From: Halobacillus sp. Marseille-Q1614
GTDB taxonomy: Bacteria > Bacillota > Bacilli > Bacillales > Halobacillaceae
Assembly (NCBI RefSeq): GCF_902809865.1
Contig: NZ_CADDWH010000001.1
Location: 2,170,001-2,234,000 of the forward strand
Length of the DNA: 64,000 bases
Direction of reading: 5' to 3'
Shown here: one piece after another, positions 61,887 to 64,000 of the stretch
Numbering within the stretch: the stretch's first letter is position 1
Layout of the letters: each line of letters begins with the position of its first letter
The notes under the pieces: generated by a model
Databases searched by the model: none
Seen by the model: the letters and a program-made list of their open reading frames with translations, nothing else
What the model was told of the DNA's origin: nothing
Program-made: the position numbers and the translations under genes

Positions 61887-62921
61887 TCACCCCCTCCTCA
61901 TACGTTCACGAATCAATAATAAAGCAAAAATCGGTGCGCCAATCAGTGCAGTGATAACCCCGATTGGCAGTTCCTTCGGTGCGATGAGCGTCCTCGAAAT
62001 CAAATCGGCGAGAACAAGAAAACCTCCACCTGTCAGGATCGATAATGGCAGGACATGCTTGTGGTCCGGACCAGTAATGAGCCGGACGAAATGAGGAATA
62101 ACGAGGCCGACGAAACCTATAGATCCGGAAACGGCCACAGATGCACCTGTCAGTAATGATGCCCCGACTAAAATCATCACTTTCCCTCCCTGGACATTCA
62201 CACCTAAGTGCCCCGCAGATTCCTCACCAAGTGCAAAAGCATTGAGATCAGAGGCTCGTGATAACAGGAGGAGAACACCAACGATGAAGAATGGAACGAT
62301 CAGCTGTACATGTTCCCAGCCTCTCATGCCGATGTTCCCCATCAACCAGTAGAGGATCTGGCGCATATCTTCCCGATCGCTGAGCGCGATAATCAGGGAA
62401 ATAACCGCGCCGATGAACGCACTGATTATAATTCCAGCCAGAATGATCGTCTCGATATTTAAGTCACGGCTTGCCAGCCTGGTGATAATAAAAACGCCCA
62501 TCATCGTGATGAAACCGCCGAGGATGGCAATGACCGGCAGCGTATAACTGCCCAAAAAAGCGATGGTTATTTGAAAGTAAAGGACGGCCACTGCTCCAAG
62601 TGCCGCCCCAGAGGAAACACCAATTGTATATGGATCGGCCAGAGGGTTCCTGAGGAGACCCTGAAAAGAAGCTCCCGCTACCGATAAAGATGCACCGACG
62701 AATAACGCTAACAATACACGCGGCAAACGTATTTCCCAGATGATAACTTCGATATTATCAACGGCTTCCCCGCCGAAGATAGCTGTACCGAACATTTTTA
62801 CAGAAAGCACATCAAGGATTGCAGACAGTGGAAAAGCAACACTGCTGACAAATAAACCAAGAAGGGCTGTACTAAGTACAAACCCTCCACTGACTAAGTA
62901 CAGCCAAACTGTTTTATTCAC
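61887..62921 (-). CDS. btuC: corrinoid ABC transporter permease BtuC
   Basis: FecCD-family permease with about ten helices, 344 aa from GTG 62921, which overlaps the btuF stop (GTGAATAA) and has GGAAG six bases upstream. A longer frame from TTG 62969 or ATG 62966 inside btuF lacks a binding site, so the start is an inference. Motifs: PRVLLALFVGASLSVAGASFQGLLRNPLADPYTIGVSSGAALGA and VAVSGSIGFVGLVIPHFVRLITG. Transports corrinoids with BtuF and the fused ATPase. Confidence 0.9.
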   Translation of the reverse strand: MNKTVWLYLVSGGFVLSTALLGLFVSSVAFPLSAILDVLSVKMFGTAIFGGEAVDNIEVIIWEIRLPRVLLALFVGASLSVAGASFQGLLRNPLADPYTIGVSSGAALGAVAVLYFQITIAFLGSYTLPVIAILGGFITMMGVFIITRLASRDLNIETIILAGIIISAFIGAVISLIIALSDREDMRQILYWLMGNIGMRGWEHVQLIVPFFIVGVLLLLSRASDLNAFALGEESAGHLGVNVQGGKVMILVGASLLTGASVAVSGSIGFVGLVIPHFVRLITGPDHKHVLPLSILTGGGFLVLADLISRTLIAPKELPIGVITALIGAPIFALLLIRERMRRG

Positions 62922-63918
62922 TAAAAACTTCCGGATAAATGAGTTCTCCAAGTCTCTCAACTCCATCAATTAAGCGCGGTCCCGGTCTAGTAACGGTATC
63001 ATTGTCTACATCGTATACTTGCTCATTTTTGACAGCAGGCACTTCGCTCCACCCGTCGCGGTTCAAAACCTCTTCTTCTGGATTTTCCACATAATAACCG
63101 TACGTAGTGATGATGACTTCAGGGTCCAGGGTCACCGCTTCTTCTTCCGTGAATTTGACCCATCCCTGTTCATCCGCGGCTGCGTTACTCGCATTGATGG
63201 CTTCGAGCATTTCATTCATAAAAGTGTCTGTACCTGTGGTGAAAATGTCAGGAGCAGGGGCCACTTCTACCCAGACCTCTTTCTTTTCTTCCACTTGTTT
63301 TCCTTTGTCTTTTACTTCAGCTAAACGTGTTTCCATGTCTTTCACTAGTTCCTCCGCTTTTTCGGAACTGCCTGTTGCTTTTCCTACAAGACGGATATTG
63401 TCATACACAGCCTCGAACGAATTCGCATCATCCACGACTACGACATCGATGCCTGCTTGCTTGAATTGATTCAGGATGTCAGCGTGGTTTTCGTGGTGGT
63501 ATGGGGATACAAGTACCATGTCAGGCATCATCGACAGAATCTTTTCTGCATTCATTTCCTGGCCTCCGACCTTTTCGATCGATTTTGTCTCTTTAGGATA
63601 ATTACAGGAATCGGATACACCAATCACTTTATCTCCGTGACCAAGGGCAAAGGCGATCTCGGTATTGCTTGCAAGCACCGATACGATACTTTCCGGTTCA
63701 GATTCTATCTCAACCTTCTCTCCCGAGCCATCCTCAATAGTGACAGGGAAGGCTCTACCTGATTCTTCCCCTTGTTTTTCTCCGCTTTCGTTTTCCGTTT
63801 CATTTGCACTTTCCTGGTTTTCGCTTCCTTCTTCCGCTGCTCCGCAGCCAAGCATTACAGCCATCATAACTGCCAGAAGGACAGATAATAATAACCCTTT
63901 TGATTTACTTACCGTCAT
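62914..63918 (-). CDS. btuF: corrinoid-binding lipoprotein BtuF
   Basis: Surface substrate-binding lipoprotein of the helical-backbone (Fe3+/B12) type. From ATG 63918 the signal is MTVSKSKGLLLSVLLAVMM then AVMLGC with the lipidated Cys at residue 25; a longer frame from 63957 would extend the signal and is less likely. GAGGAG lies 12 bases upstream, a bit far. A Glu-rich linker leads to the binding domain (ESEPESIVSVLASNTEIAFALGHGDKVIGVSDSCNYP, PDMVLVSPYHHENHADILNQF). First gene of the ten-gene cobalamin salvage operon. Confidence 0.88.
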   Translation of the reverse strand: MTVSKSKGLLLSVLLAVMMAVMLGCGAAEEGSENQESANETENESGEKQGEESGRAFPVTIEDGSGEKVEIESEPESIVSVLASNTEIAFALGHGDKVIGVSDSCNYPKETKSIEKVGGQEMNAEKILSMMPDMVLVSPYHHENHADILNQFKQAGIDVVVVDDANSFEAVYDNIRLVGKATGSSEKAEELVKDMETRLAEVKDKGKQVEEKKEVWVEVAPAPDIFTTGTDTFMNEMLEAINASNAAADEQGWVKFTEEEAVTLDPEVIITTYGYYVENPEEEVLNRDGWSEVPAVKNEQVYDVDNDTVTRPGPRLIDGVERLGELIYPEVFSE

Positions 63919-64000
63919 CTTTAAAACACTCTCCTCTTTATTAGCAACAAAACACACGCCTGCTCCTGGGGAAAAGGAAAATTAAGCAATAAGAACGGTA
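63919..64000 (-). promoter_or_regulatory. leader of the cob operon, possible 3' end of a cobalamin riboswitch
   Basis: On the minus strand CCCCAGGAGCAGGCGTG lies 45-60 bp before the btuF start and loosely resembles the 3' end of B12 riboswitches (GTCAGGAGACCTGCC). The rest would be outside the window, so this is only a suggestion. Confidence 0.25.

Noticed and set aside
1-64000. CRISPR arrays, tRNA or rRNA genes, prophage or complete insertion sequences
   Set aside because: No spaced repeats, cloverleaf-forming runs, phage gene sets or transposase genes were seen on reading; the only repeats are the short elements listed.

Overview
The window looks like chromosome of a halotolerant, low-GC Gram-positive bacterium of the Bacillaceae (Halobacillus/Pontibacillus/Thalassobacillus-like; genus is inference). 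Evidence: gene order is shared with Bacillus subtilis (dppABCDE-ykfABCD, yesLMNOPQ-type genes, queCDE behind a class I preQ1 riboswitch), ribosome binding sites are strong AGGAGG types, CodY- and CcpA-type sites are present, and salt- or marine-associated genes occur (two BCCT transporters, a NaChBac-type sodium channel). No rRNA, tRNA, CRISPR array, prophage or intact insertion sequence was seen. Layout: (1) 1-5.3 kb: the 5' part of an RND efflux pump (minus), then a preQ1 riboswitch and queCDE (plus, 7-deazaguanine/queuosine precursor synthesis), a hidden 55-codon Pmp3-family gene and a PAP2 phosphatase (minus). (2) 5.5-15.1 kb: a nine-gene plus-strand operon for uptake and breakdown of cell-wall dipeptides and murein peptides (D-aminopeptidase, DppBCDE and YkfD transporter parts, LD-carboxypeptidase, Ala-Glu epimerase, NlpC/P60 endopeptidase), with a CodY-like box over its promoter. 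(3) 15.2-40.8 kb: a 25-kb pectin/rhamnogalacturonan utilisation locus. It holds a secreted multidomain PL9 pectate lyase, rhamnogalacturonan acetylesterase, GH105 unsaturated galacturonyl hydrolase, a sugar ABC importer with its YesMN two-component system, KduD, UxaA/UxaB/UxaC, a LacI-family regulator, a Gfo/Idh dehydrogenase, a TIM-barrel isomerase, and an unexpected ANK-like MOP-superfamily membrane protein. A palindrome with core AACAACGTTGTT sits at the kduD promoter and twice at the uxaB promoter, 23 kb away, implying one LacI-type regulon.  (4) 41-46.5 kb: two different BCCT transporters around a YitT-family protein, a YpjP-like protein and a 30-codon cationic peptide gene. (5) 46.7-51.9 kb: a fatty-acid/acyl-CoA catabolic operon (CoA transferase/racemase, SDR, nitronate-monooxygenase-like flavoprotein, acyl-CoA dehydrogenase), containing a frameshifted remnant of an acyl-CoA synthetase and facing a divergent TetR regulator with a perfect 23-bp palindromic operator. 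(6) 52-55.4 kb: a decapitated M14-peptidase-like pseudogene, an SDR, a GC-rich palindromic intergenic element and a NaChBac-type channel gene. (7) 55.6-64 kb: a ten-gene cobalamin/cobinamide uptake and salvage operon (btuF, btuC, a btuD-cbiZ fusion, cbiB, cobD, cobU, cobS, a cobC-like phosphatase, a degenerate short CobU paralogue, a second phosphatase). How the parts cooperate: pectin is cut outside the cell by PL9, oligomers enter by the ABC importer, are deacetylated and hydrolysed inside, and uronates flow through UxaC/UxaB/UxaA and KduD to 2-keto-3-deoxygluconate. KduI, KdgK and KdgA are not in this window and would have to be elsewhere. The most notable items for follow-up are the AACAACGTTGTT regulon, the ANK-like transporter in a pectin locus, the short CobU paralogue lacking key residues, the 30-aa cationic peptide gene and the palindromic intergenic element.
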